The translations under genes and the position numbers were made by a program. The notes under the pieces are model-generated. The model had not been told where the DNA came from and did no database searches. It worked only from the letters and a program-made list of their open reading frames with translations. A DNA stretch of 6,247 nt from Deltaproteobacteria bacterium. Its GTDB lineage: Bacteria; Desulfobacterota; DSM-4660; Desulfatiglandales; HGW-15. The stretch is taken from the NCBI GenBank assembly GCA_016926135.1, contig JAFGPH010000295.1:1-6247 (forward strand), written 5' to 3'. This document shows positions 1 through 4,572 of the stretch, piece after piece (position 1 is the first letter of the stretch; each line of letters opens with the position of its first letter).

Positions 1-375
1 CGCGAAGGTCGCCGAAGTAGCCGTCGTAGAACCGCAGATGGCGCCGAAAGCGGCGCAGGCCAGGGTGGTCGCCATGGCCAGCCCCCCCTTGAGCCGGCCC
101 ACCAGTTTGTAGGCGGCTTCGTACAAATGCGCGCCGATGCCGGAGTGGAAGCCGATGTAGCCCATCCAGGTGAAAAGGGGAACCACCACCAGAGAATAGC
201 TTGCAAAGGTAGAGTACATAATCGTGGACGCACCACTCAACGCGGCCGACGCACCCTTAATCCAGCCGATACCGCCCATGCCCAGCACCAGCATCACGAA
301 AGCCACAGGCATGCGGACAGCAAGAAGCACAATCAGGGCAATCACGGATATGACACCTATCAGCTCGCGCTCCAT
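1..375 (-). CDS. dctM: TRAP transporter large permease subunit (DctM), N-terminal part, cut by window edge
   Basis: This is the first 125 codons of the large membrane subunit of a tripartite ATP-independent periplasmic (TRAP) transporter, the ion-coupled permease that takes substrate from DctP. The ATG lies at 375-373, preceded by AAAAGGAGG, and only one base separates it from the dctQ stop. The translation begins MERELIGVISVIALIVLL, giving a first membrane helix at about residues 4-24, followed by the family-typical RMPVAF. Further on, residues 60-125 carry VVPLFTWMGYIGF, the amphipathic LYEAAYKLVGRLKGGLAMAT and FGAICGSTTATSATFA. These closely match conserved DctM blocks (PLFxLMG, ICGSSxATxAT). 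Full-length proteins are about 425-450 residues, so roughly 300 are missing to the left of the window. It is translated with dctQ from the same transcript. The family assignment is secure, but the substrate cannot be read from this subunit. Confidence 0.94.
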   Translation of the reverse strand, partial: MERELIGVISVIALIVLLAVRMPVAFVMLVLGMGGIGWIKGASAALSGASTIMYSTFASYSLVVVPLFTWMGYIGFHSGIGAHLYEAAYKLVGRLKGGLAMATTLACAAFGAICGSTTATSATFA

Positions 376-376
376 C

Positions 377-868
377 TCAACCTCCTTTTCGGATCATCAT
401 CACAGCCTTGATCGCGTCCCTGACAAGAACCACGGATGTGAGTGCCAGCGACACGGCAATCAAGAACATAAAAGGATGCCTGGAAATTTCCAAAACTCCC
501 GTCACCCAACCGTACTGGTAGTTTCGAAGGGCCATTTCGACCACTCCCGCAGTGAGCCAGATCGTGAAGGCAAGAGAAACCAGAGCGTTAAAAAGGTCAA
601 ACCCGGCCTGCACCCGGGGCCGACAGCGATCCACCAGGATACCCACCGCGACGTGTCCTCTCACAAATGTGAGGTAACCGATTCCCATGCTCAGGATCAC
701 GGCCGCTATCAGCTCCACAACCTCGTGGGTGCCGGGAAGCGGCTCACGGATAGCTTGATACCTGATCACATCCGTTACCACAATGGCCACACACGCCAAA
801 ATGGCGATCATGGCAACCCAGGCCATCTTTTCTGTGATAAACTGCACTGCCTTTTCAAAAGCATTCAT
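377..868 (-). CDS. dctQ: TRAP transporter small permease subunit (DctQ)
   Basis: A 163-residue integral membrane protein, the usual DctQ length, that pairs with DctM in the inner membrane. Four hydrophobic segments are visible at about residues 14-36, 48-68, 88-110 and 130-152. Between the second and third is FVRGHVAVGILVDR, matching the family signature R-G-H-V-x-V after helix 2. The ATG at 868 is preceded by AGGAGGG at five to six bases, a strong ribosome site. The stop falls one base before the dctM start, so the pair is probably translationally coupled. It follows dctP after a 290-bp gap. DctQ sequences are poorly conserved, so the call depends on the topology, the RGHV motif and the position between dctP and dctM. 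Together these make it firm. Confidence 0.93.
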   Translation of the reverse strand: MNAFEKAVQFITEKMAWVAMIAILACVAIVVTDVIRYQAIREPLPGTHEVVELIAAVILSMGIGYLTFVRGHVAVGILVDRCRPRVQAGFDLFNALVSLAFTIWLTAGVVEMALRNYQYGWVTGVLEISRHPFMFLIAVSLALTSVVLVRDAIKAVMMIRKGG

Positions 869-1052
869 GCGGCCCTCCTGTGTCTTTCGTTGGTATCAAC
901 CGATAGAGGACGGTTCTGCAAAAAGCCCCCGACACGCTCTCCGCTCACGATTCGAACCCTCACCACCAAGGCAAAACCAGGGCTTACGGTTGCTCTCCGG
1001 CGGTCGCACCGAGGTGTCGAAGGGTGAACGCGACTTCTACGAAGCCGTCAAC

Positions 1053-1064
1053 CGGGTTTTCCCG
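1053..1064 (-). repeat. Small inverted repeat (CGGG-TTTT-CCCG) next to the dctP-dctQ stem-loop
   Basis: A four-base G-C stem closes a four-base loop, nine bases to the dctQ side of the larger stem-loop. It could stack as a second hairpin on the same intercistronic RNA. Alone it is short enough to occur by chance. Confidence 0.35.
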
Positions 1065-1073
1065 CAAAACAGC

Positions 1074-1107
1074 TGGGGTACCACGGGTTTCTTCCCGGGG
1101 TACCCCA
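1074..1107 (-). promoter_or_regulatory. Strong intercistronic stem-loop between dctP and dctQ
   Basis: The arms TGGGGTACC (1074-1082) and GGTACCCCA (1099-1107) are perfect complements. Inside them CGGG (1084-1087) pairs with CCCG (1094-1097), leaving one A-G mismatch and a six-base loop. The thirteen mostly G-C pairs make this the most stable structure I found in the window. No clear U-run follows in the minus direction, so it is not a standard intrinsic terminator. Stem-loops after the binding-protein gene of a transport operon commonly protect the upstream message from 3' decay, or attenuate, so that DctP is made in excess over DctQM. That role is inferred. Confidence 0.65.
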
Positions 1108-1158
1108 ACTTCCTTACCTTACCTTGACCGACCTCACGCCCAATCCACCCTGATGATC

Positions 1159-2286
1159 CTACTTTTTAAAAGTGGGTACCACCGGCTCAGTTGGCCAGCT
1201 GTGCGTCCAGGTAGAATAGGGGGGTGTCGTGTTGAAGTACTTGTCCAGTTCAAGGGTCTTGTTCCATATAGCCTTTTTCGTGGCGTCACCGCCAATCCAT
1301 TTTTCGATGAGGCCGGCCGTTGCGGCAACCGCTTTCGCATATTCCGCCGGATTCTCCGCGGCCATGTCATAGTAGCTGTAGCCCTCAAGTTTTTTCATGT
1401 ACTCCAAGCCATCCGCCTCACCCCATGTTCTCAACGCGCCGTAGTAGGCAGGATAAACGGCGTTGACCTCGTCAACGATCTTCTTCACGCTTGCCGGCAG
1501 GTCATTATAGGTATTTTTATTCATGACCTTGAAGAACACGAAGTGGTAGCTGAATGGGGCGGAGACGACATGCCGCACATAGGCGCCCAGGCCGAAGCCC
1601 TTGGGCGTGTCCGTGGGGCAGAGGATGCCGTCGATCAGTTTGGCCTCAAACCTCTCGAGGGCCACACTCATGGGGGCAAACAGAGGTTCGGCTTTCAGAG
1701 CTTTCATACACTCCACGGATGGGGGGTTGGCCGCCCTGATGGTCTTCCCCTGAAAGTCAGCCATCGTACGAATGTTTTTGCCAGGCACCATTAGGAAATA
1801 GCCCGGCCCGGTGGACCAGAAATGCATCAGCTTCATTTTTGTGCGGTCGAATTGTTTCTGCAGGTCGGGCATCTGATCATGAAGCGCCTGGATGGTCAAG
1901 GACATCGTGTAAGCGTTCTTTCTGTGGAGCTTGCCCGGGTACTGGGGACCGGCCCACAAGGGAAAAACGCCGGGGCTGTAGCCCGGACCGCTCGTCCCGA
2001 CATCGTAAGTTCCTCCCTCAACACCGTCCAACAGCTTCGCCGGATGCACACCATAGAACTCGGTCCATTTGATCTGATAGTCGGTGGTCTCGGCCAGAAC
2101 ACGGTCTGCTATGGTCTTCATCCAGTTTTTGTGCCCGATGGCAGCCTGGAAGTCGCCGGCCGGCCAGAACGTAGCGAAATCGAGATCAATCGTCTTGCGG
2201 GCGGCACTAGCGGGCGCAGACCAGGCGAGAACAACCATGCTCACAGCCAGCACTACGGCCAACGCGATTAGGGATACTTTCTTCAT
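1159..2286 (-). CDS. dctP: TRAP transporter periplasmic substrate-binding protein (DctP family)
   Basis: This is the extracytoplasmic solute receptor of the TRAP system, 375 residues from the chosen ATG at 2286. That start gives a classic Sec signal peptide: MKK, a hydrophobic core to about residue 24, then SAPASA with cleavage near residues 28-29. An ATG six codons upstream (2304) is rejected because it lies within the Shine-Dalgarno stretch. The mature protein shows the family pattern: a first beta strand IDLDFATFW, YDVGTSGPGY in the first lobe, and FQGKTIRAA near residue 184, where the conserved Arg forms the salt bridge to a substrate carboxylate in known DctP-type receptors. These are followed by SVALERFEAKLIDGILCPTDTP and YHFVFFKVMNKNTYNDLP. 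The Arg argues for an organic-acid ligand, but the exact substrate is not predictable from sequence. The length is slightly above the usual 320-350. It is the first intact gene of the operon and probably the most expressed. Confidence 0.93.
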   Translation of the reverse strand: MKKVSLIALAVVLAVSMVVLAWSAPASAARKTIDLDFATFWPAGDFQAAIGHKNWMKTIADRVLAETTDYQIKWTEFYGVHPAKLLDGVEGGTYDVGTSGPGYSPGVFPLWAGPQYPGKLHRKNAYTMSLTIQALHDQMPDLQKQFDRTKMKLMHFWSTGPGYFLMVPGKNIRTMADFQGKTIRAANPPSVECMKALKAEPLFAPMSVALERFEAKLIDGILCPTDTPKGFGLGAYVRHVVSAPFSYHFVFFKVMNKNTYNDLPASVKKIVDEVNAVYPAYYGALRTWGEADGLEYMKKLEGYSYYDMAAENPAEYAKAVAATAGLIEKWIGGDATKKAIWNKTLELDKYFNTTPPYSTWTHSWPTEPVVPTFKK

Positions 2287-2290
2287 TTCT

Positions 2291-2297
2291 CTCCTCC
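2291..2297 (-). promoter_or_regulatory. Shine-Dalgarno of dctP that decides the start
   Basis: GGAGGAG on the minus strand lies four bases upstream of the ATG at 2286. It sits inside the six extra codons that the longer reading would add, so the downstream ATG is the real start. Confidence 0.8.
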
Positions 2298-2382
2298 TTT
2301 TCATGTCTTAGAGCTGTCTGAAATCGCCTCCCCATGAGGCCGTCCACCGATTCGCGCGTCTACTGTTCCTTACCCTCGAAGC

Positions 2383-2393
2383 TCACCTCCTTT
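2383..2393 (-). promoter_or_regulatory. Orphan near-perfect Shine-Dalgarno sequence
   Basis: AAAGGAGGTGA on the minus strand is an almost complete complement of the 16S rRNA 3' end, and it overlaps the stop codon of the CoA-transferase-like fragment. No ATG or TTG lies at normal spacing. The GTG inside it opens only nine codons. dctP starts about 97 bases away, too far to be served. It may be the ribosome site of a deleted second gene. Confidence 0.5.
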
Positions 2394-2583
2394 CAGCCAC
2401 CCGGCGTTTTTGTATTTCCGCTATCATCCCGGCAATGCCCCCGATGGGCCCGTTCGGCTCCCCATACACAGGGGGCTCCAGCCGGCAAACCTGCGTGTCG
2501 TCCTGGACCAGCCGGAAAGTCATGTAGGAAAGAACCGTAGCTTGTTCGAGGGAGAGGACCGTGACGTTATTGAAAAGATCCAT
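2383..2583 (-). pseudogene. Remnant of a family III (CaiB/BaiF) CoA-transferase, N-terminal fragment only
   Basis: From the ATG at 2583 this frame encodes 66 residues. The first ~45 read like the amino terminus of family III CoA-transferases: an N-terminal NNVTVLSLEQATVLSY matches the usual pattern '(G/D)VxVLxLxxxxAgPy', followed by a helix and VCRLEPPVYGEPNGPIG, which matches 'DVIKVEPPxxGDPxR..G'. The match fades after PIG, and the frame ends in charged residues and a TGA at 2383-2385. Full enzymes are about 380-420 residues with a catalytic Asp near residue 170, so no enzyme can be made. Upstream in-frame extension reaches only a TTG at 2634, which adds residues unlike the family; the ATG has a weak GGACGGA site. 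It is the first reading frame after the TRAP promoter, which suggests a lost operon gene. The similarity is by eye; a short translated leader peptide is the alternative. Confidence 0.55.
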
Positions 2584-2700
2584 GGGGTCCGTCCGCTGCC
2601 GGTTAAAGGTTGGTGGAAGAGCGAGCCTTCTCAAACGCTTAGAGCGAATAGATCTTCTCTTCTCGACCGTGTCGTCAGGTCAAGGCCATGGTGCAGGATT

Positions 2701-2715
2701 TGTATACTGTATACA
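2701..2715. promoter_or_regulatory. Perfect 15-bp palindrome (operator) over the TRAP promoter -10
   Basis: TGTATAC-T-GTATACA is a perfect inverted repeat with a single central base. It covers the -10 hexamer and the adjacent spacer of the minus-strand promoter, the classic position for a repressor. The GTATAC core resembles operators of GntR-family (FadR/FCD subgroup) regulators, which often control carboxylate uptake and catabolism. That identity is inference, as no GntR gene is present in this window. Confidence 0.6.
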
Positions 2716-2729
2716 TGCTTCCCTGTCAA
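2701..2729 (-). promoter_or_regulatory. Sigma70-type promoter for the TRAP operon
   Basis: On the minus strand a perfect -35 TTGACA (2729-2724) is followed by exactly 17 bases and a -10 TATACA (2706-2701), four of six matches to TATAAT. The predicted start is near 2694. It points at dctP with only the CoA-transferase remnant between, and no other start for the operon is apparent. The strength and spacing are good. The overlap with the palindrome at the -10 indicates repression. Confidence 0.72.
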
Positions 2730-2934
2730 GCTGGTTTTTAGGGAATGTTACACCCGAGCCAGCATGATCCTCAGGCGACGCTTTGGCAACGAAGTGTTCC
2801 TTTTCAAGGGGGAAAGCGTGCAATACGCAGCTCTGCAAAAAGCGGACTATTTCATGCTCCCTCCCCTCCATGGGTGTCGCTGGAGGGTTACCGTTCCCCA
2901 GATCTCACCCTAAGGGGAAACATGAAACGCGGTA
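2730..2934. other. Sparse region between the TRAP promoter and the response regulator, no gene seen
   Basis: No reading frame here has a recognisable product. A minus-strand frame at 2680-2871 starts with an ATG but has no family resemblance and would cross the TRAP promoter and its palindrome. The region includes an inverted repeat, CCCTCCA (2864-2870) with TGGAGGG (2881-2887) and a ten-base loop. This lies about 50 bp past the response regulator stop and could help end its transcript, but it lacks a U-run. A short CCCT-A-AGGG repeat sits near 2908-2916. Confidence 0.5.
2864..2887 (-). terminator. Possible weak terminator hairpin after the response regulator gene
   Basis: A seven-base perfect stem (CCCTCCA / TGGAGGG) with a ten-base loop lies downstream of the response regulator stop at 2935. 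No T-tract follows on either strand, so Rho-independent termination is doubtful. It may only stabilise the 3' end. Confidence 0.3.
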
Positions 2935-3444
2935 TTAATAGGCTGTCAATTGCTTGAGTTTCTCATCCCAGAATTTCTTATGATCTTCTCTCCAATTCGG
3001 ACCTCTAAAATTGATCCTTTCGTGGAAGAAGGGGCCGAGTCTCTCGAACCACTTGACCCACGGGTTTTTTCCTTTCTCTCTGGCCTCAATCACATCTGCG
3101 ACAAACACCTCAATCTTTCCGATTTCGTCCTTCGGAACATAGTAGGAAGCTCCCTCTTCTGCGGATTTCTTCAAGGTGTCTTCGTTCAAGGCATGGGCGG
3201 TGAGCATGAGAGTAGGGATGTCTTTCCCTTTCGCAATCTGGAGAAGTTCGAATCCCCTGACGCCCATGATGTCGAGAACCACAACGTCGTAGCTATATGT
3301 TTCAAGAAGTTTCTTTGCTTCCTCGAATGTAGATGCACGATCAATCATGCAGATGCTCAGAAGCTCAGTCAAAGCATCCAGAACGTCGGGTTCGTCATCA
3401 ACGATCAACACCCTTTTTCCTTGAAGCAGTTGTCCTGTTTCCAC
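2935..3444 (-). CDS. Stand-alone response regulator (CheY-like receiver domain with short conserved tail)
   Basis: From the GTG at 3444 this encodes 169 residues. A receiver domain spans about residues 10-122 with all phosphorylation residues in place: acidic pair D16-D17 in VLIVDDEPDVLD, phospho-acceptor D58 in VVVLDIMG, T82 in LMLTAHA and K105 in YVPKDE. There is no DNA-binding or enzymatic output domain. The C-terminal 45 residues (NPWVKWFERLGPFFHER, then GPNW and KKFWDEKL) form an aromatic, charged tail. I associate it with a group of short response regulators frequent in sulfate-reducing Desulfobacterota, whose function is unknown to me. The GTG start is chosen over an ATG 19 codons upstream because AAAGGAGGG lies eight bases before it and the receiver begins right after. 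No histidine kinase is nearby, so it is an orphan; output is probably by protein-protein contact. Confidence 0.88.
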   Translation of the reverse strand: METGQLLQGKRVLIVDDEPDVLDALTELLSICMIDRASTFEEAKKLLETYSYDVVVLDIMGVRGFELLQIAKGKDIPTLMLTAHALNEDTLKKSAEEGASYYVPKDEIGKIEVFVADVIEAREKGKNPWVKWFERLGPFFHERINFRGPNWREDHKKFWDEKLKQLTAY

Positions 3445-3451
3445 TGCCCAG

Positions 3452-3460
3452 CCCTCCTTT
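3452..3460 (-). promoter_or_regulatory. Shine-Dalgarno of the response regulator that decides the GTG start
   Basis: AAAGGAGGG on the minus strand lies seven bases upstream of the GTG at 3444. The upstream in-frame ATG at 3501 has no comparable site and would add 19 residues not seen in receiver proteins. Confidence 0.75.
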
Positions 3461-3664
3461 GAAAAACATTCAATGCCCTGTCCATCTGTATTCCCTTCCA
3501 AGAAATGCGTGTTCCGGGGGAAGTCTCCACCCCTTCCGAGGCAAAGCGTCCAAGCGTTCCGGAGGAAACCTACCGGTCTTGTCGGAGCGTGCCGAGTCTG
3601 GAGTTTCTTATTTCTCAGAGTTCCTGTTCTTTGTCAAGTCTGAACGGGGTTTCCTCGTGGAATC

Positions 3665-3775
3665 TCGTTTGAGGTCGATCTTGTGCGCATTGAGAAGGTG
3701 ACCATCGAGGATCGCATCGGCTATGGTATCCAGAACGTCTTCTTCCTCATCCACGGCCGGGATTCTTGGTCTCCT
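3665..3775 (-). pseudogene. Possible remnant of a second receiver domain N-terminus
   Basis: Within a minus-strand open frame (stop at 3608), residues RRPRIPAVDEEEDVLDTIADAI resemble the start of the neighbouring regulator, GKRVLIVDDEPDVLDALTELL. They share VD-x-E-x-DVLD with the acidic patch and share a 12-base DNA identity, GACGTTCTGGAT. Similarity ends within about 35 residues, with no phospho-acceptor strand after it and no ribosome site. It lies upstream of the intact gene in the same orientation, as expected for a decayed tandem duplicate. The patch is short, so chance is a real alternative. Confidence 0.3.
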
Positions 3776-3829
3776 GAGGCGGGATTCCTCGGATGGAACC
3801 GAGCCCCTTAGCCAGACCTCCAAAAGGAC

Positions 3830-3859
3830 TTGACATACGCTTTTCCGGAATGCTAGTGA
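3830..3859 (+). promoter_or_regulatory. Promoter of fadR (and probably etfBA)
   Basis: A perfect -35 TTGACA (3830-3835) is followed by 18 bases and TAGTGA (3854-3859), a weak -10 preceded by TG as in extended -10 promoters. Alternative -10 placements at 16-17 bp spacing are no better. The -10 overlaps the first half of the FadR-type operator, fitting autorepression. The -35 is convincing; the exact -10 is not. Confidence 0.55.
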
Positions 3860-3874
3860 ATGAATGATCATTCA
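3857..3874. promoter_or_regulatory. FadR-type operator, TGAATGA-N4-TCATTCA
   Basis: The 18-bp TGAATGAATGATCATTCA has inverted arms TGAATGA and TCATTCA around four bases. The core ATGAATGATCATTCAT (3860-3875) is a perfect 16-bp palindrome. The arms and spacing match the published Bacillus subtilis FadR consensus as I recall it. It lies between the -35 and the start codon of the FadR homologue, overlapping the predicted -10, so it should mediate autorepression relieved by long-chain acyl-CoA. The ligand is inferred from the family. Confidence 0.82.
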
Positions 3875-3890
3875 TCGTTCGAGGGGCGCC

Positions 3891-4493
3891 ATGAAGGGCA
3901 GGAACGGCGACAAGTATCACAGGATCATCCAGGCGGCCACAAAGATATTTGCCAAGAAGGGCTTCTTCCATGCAAAGGTGTCCGATATCGCCAGGGAGGC
4001 TCAGGTAGCGGACGGCACGATCTATCTCTATTTCGAAAACAAGGACGATATCCTCATCTCCCTCTTTGAAGAACAGATGAAGGCCGTCCTGGACAACATG
4101 ATCGAGGAGCTTTCCAAGGAAAAGGACGCGGTCAAGAAGATCGAAAAGTTCGCCCTCACTCACCTGAGGTTGATCGAGCTGAACAAGAACATGGCCGAGA
4201 TCATCCAGGTGGAACTCCGCCAGAGCAGCAAGTTCATGAAGGAGTACAAGAACGAGAAGTTCATTCAGTACCTGAACCTCATTGGCGAGATCATCAGGGA
4301 AGGACAGGAAGCGGGTCTCTTCAAGAAGGTCATCATTCCTGACATTGCGAAGCGGGCCTTTTTCGGGGCCTTGGACGAAATGTCCAGGTTCTGGGTATTG
4401 TCAAGCCACAGGAAATATGATATTGAGACCGCTGCCAAGCAGATCAGCGAGTATTTCCTGCACGGCCTGATCAGGGATCCTGCTCGTTCGTAG
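3891..4493 (+). CDS. fadR: TetR-family fatty-acid metabolism repressor, Bacillus FadR-like
   Basis: A 200-residue TetR/AcrR-family repressor. The helix-turn-helix occupies about residues 10-52, with VSDIAREAQVADGTIYLYFENK spanning the turn and recognition helix. This segment and the following DILISLFEEQM are nearly identical to remembered B. subtilis FadR (VADGTIYLYFKNKEDILISLF). The conserved LELRQS-like element appears as VELRQSSKFM near residue 106, and GALDEM in the C-terminal effector domain corresponds to GTIDET. The ATG at 3891 is chosen because GAGGGG precedes it at four bases and it aligns with MKQK of the Bacillus protein. The in-frame ATG at 3864 is inside the operator. By family knowledge it represses fatty-acid degradation genes and is released by long-chain acyl-CoA. 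The perfect operator upstream and etfBA 79 bp downstream support that role. It is not related to the GntR-type E. coli FadR. Confidence 0.88.
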   Translation: MKGRNGDKYHRIIQAATKIFAKKGFFHAKVSDIAREAQVADGTIYLYFENKDDILISLFEEQMKAVLDNMIEELSKEKDAVKKIEKFALTHLRLIELNKNMAEIIQVELRQSSKFMKEYKNEKFIQYLNLIGEIIREGQEAGLFKKVIIPDIAKRAFFGALDEMSRFWVLSSHRKYDIETAAKQISEYFLHGLIRDPARS

Positions 4494-4572
4494 GCTGAGA
4501 AAGGACGGTTTTCCCCCTGACTATCGATACTGCGAACGGTTTTAGTCCAACACTTGGGATAAGGAGGGTAAC

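Larger units (their letters stand above)
869..1158. other. 290-bp dctP-dctQ intercistronic region, no gene seen
   Basis: No convincing coding sequence lies here; the plus-strand frames that cross it show no family motif and no good ribosome site. It holds the hairpin at 1074-1107, a small CGGG-TTTT-CCCG hairpin just below it, and a CTTC-TAC-GAAG mini-hairpin near 1034-1044. In the minus direction GGGCTTTTT near 920-930 can pair with AAGCCC about 50 bases upstream, but the loop is too long for a confident terminator. I see no sigma70 promoter good enough to report for dctQ. Confidence 0.6.
2287..2694 (-). other. Long transcribed leader of the TRAP operon
   Basis: If the promoter at 2701-2729 is used, transcription starts near 2694 and about 400 nt precede the dctP start. 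The leader contains the CoA-transferase-like fragment, an orphan Shine-Dalgarno sequence and a small hairpin (GCCTC at 2325-2329 pairing with GAGGC at 2335-2339). I recognise no riboswitch or T-box. The leader is best explained by decay or deletion of former upstream gene(s), though an RNA-level regulatory role cannot be excluded. Confidence 0.5.
3445..3829. other. Region between the divergent response regulator and fadR, no intact gene
   Basis: This stretch of about 385 bp separates two divergently transcribed genes and should hold the response regulator promoter, but I find no clear -35/-10 pair for it. A GG/GC sigma54-type match was tested near 3480-3495 and failed at the -12 element. A minus-strand frame running 3608-3871 contains the receiver-like patch listed separately. 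Nothing else is recognisable. Confidence 0.5.

Noticed and set aside
949..958. GATTCGAACC, resembling the T-arm of a tRNA
   Set aside because: The flanking bases do not form the five-pair T stem in either orientation, and no anticodon or acceptor arms are found.
224..1027. Long plus-strand open frame (267 codons) opposite dctM/dctQ
   Set aside because: It is antisense to dctM and dctQ, has no recognisable motif or ribosome site, and its composition is that of a shadow frame.
1024..1794. Plus-strand open frame of 256 codons opposite dctP
   Set aside because: It runs through the intercistronic hairpin and antisense to a clear dctP; no family resemblance.
2410..2913. Plus-strand open frame of 167 codons across the TRAP leader and promoter
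   Set aside because: It has no motif, and it crosses the promoter/palindrome and the better-supported minus-strand CoA-transferase fragment.
2950..3462. Plus-strand frame of 170 codons opposite the response regulator
   Set aside because: It is antisense to an intact receiver domain with all catalytic residues.
3478..3496. Possible sigma54 promoter (TGGACA ... TTGA) upstream of the response regulator
   Set aside because: With the GG placed at -24, the -12 position reads GA instead of GC, and the rest of the consensus is poor.
3864..3890. Upstream in-frame ATG adding nine residues to FadR
   Set aside because: The ATG lies inside the operator, lacks a ribosome site, and the extension is absent from the Bacillus homologue; the ATG at 3891 has GAGGGG before it.
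3747..4163. Minus-strand frame of 138 codons opposite fadR
   Set aside because: It is antisense to the helix-turn-helix coding region and would read through the fadR operator and promoter.
4505..4543. Direct repeat ACGGTTTT at 4505-4512 and 4536-4543 in the fadR-etfB gap
   Set aside because: Eight bases only, not palindromic, and not at a position that suggests an operator; likely chance.
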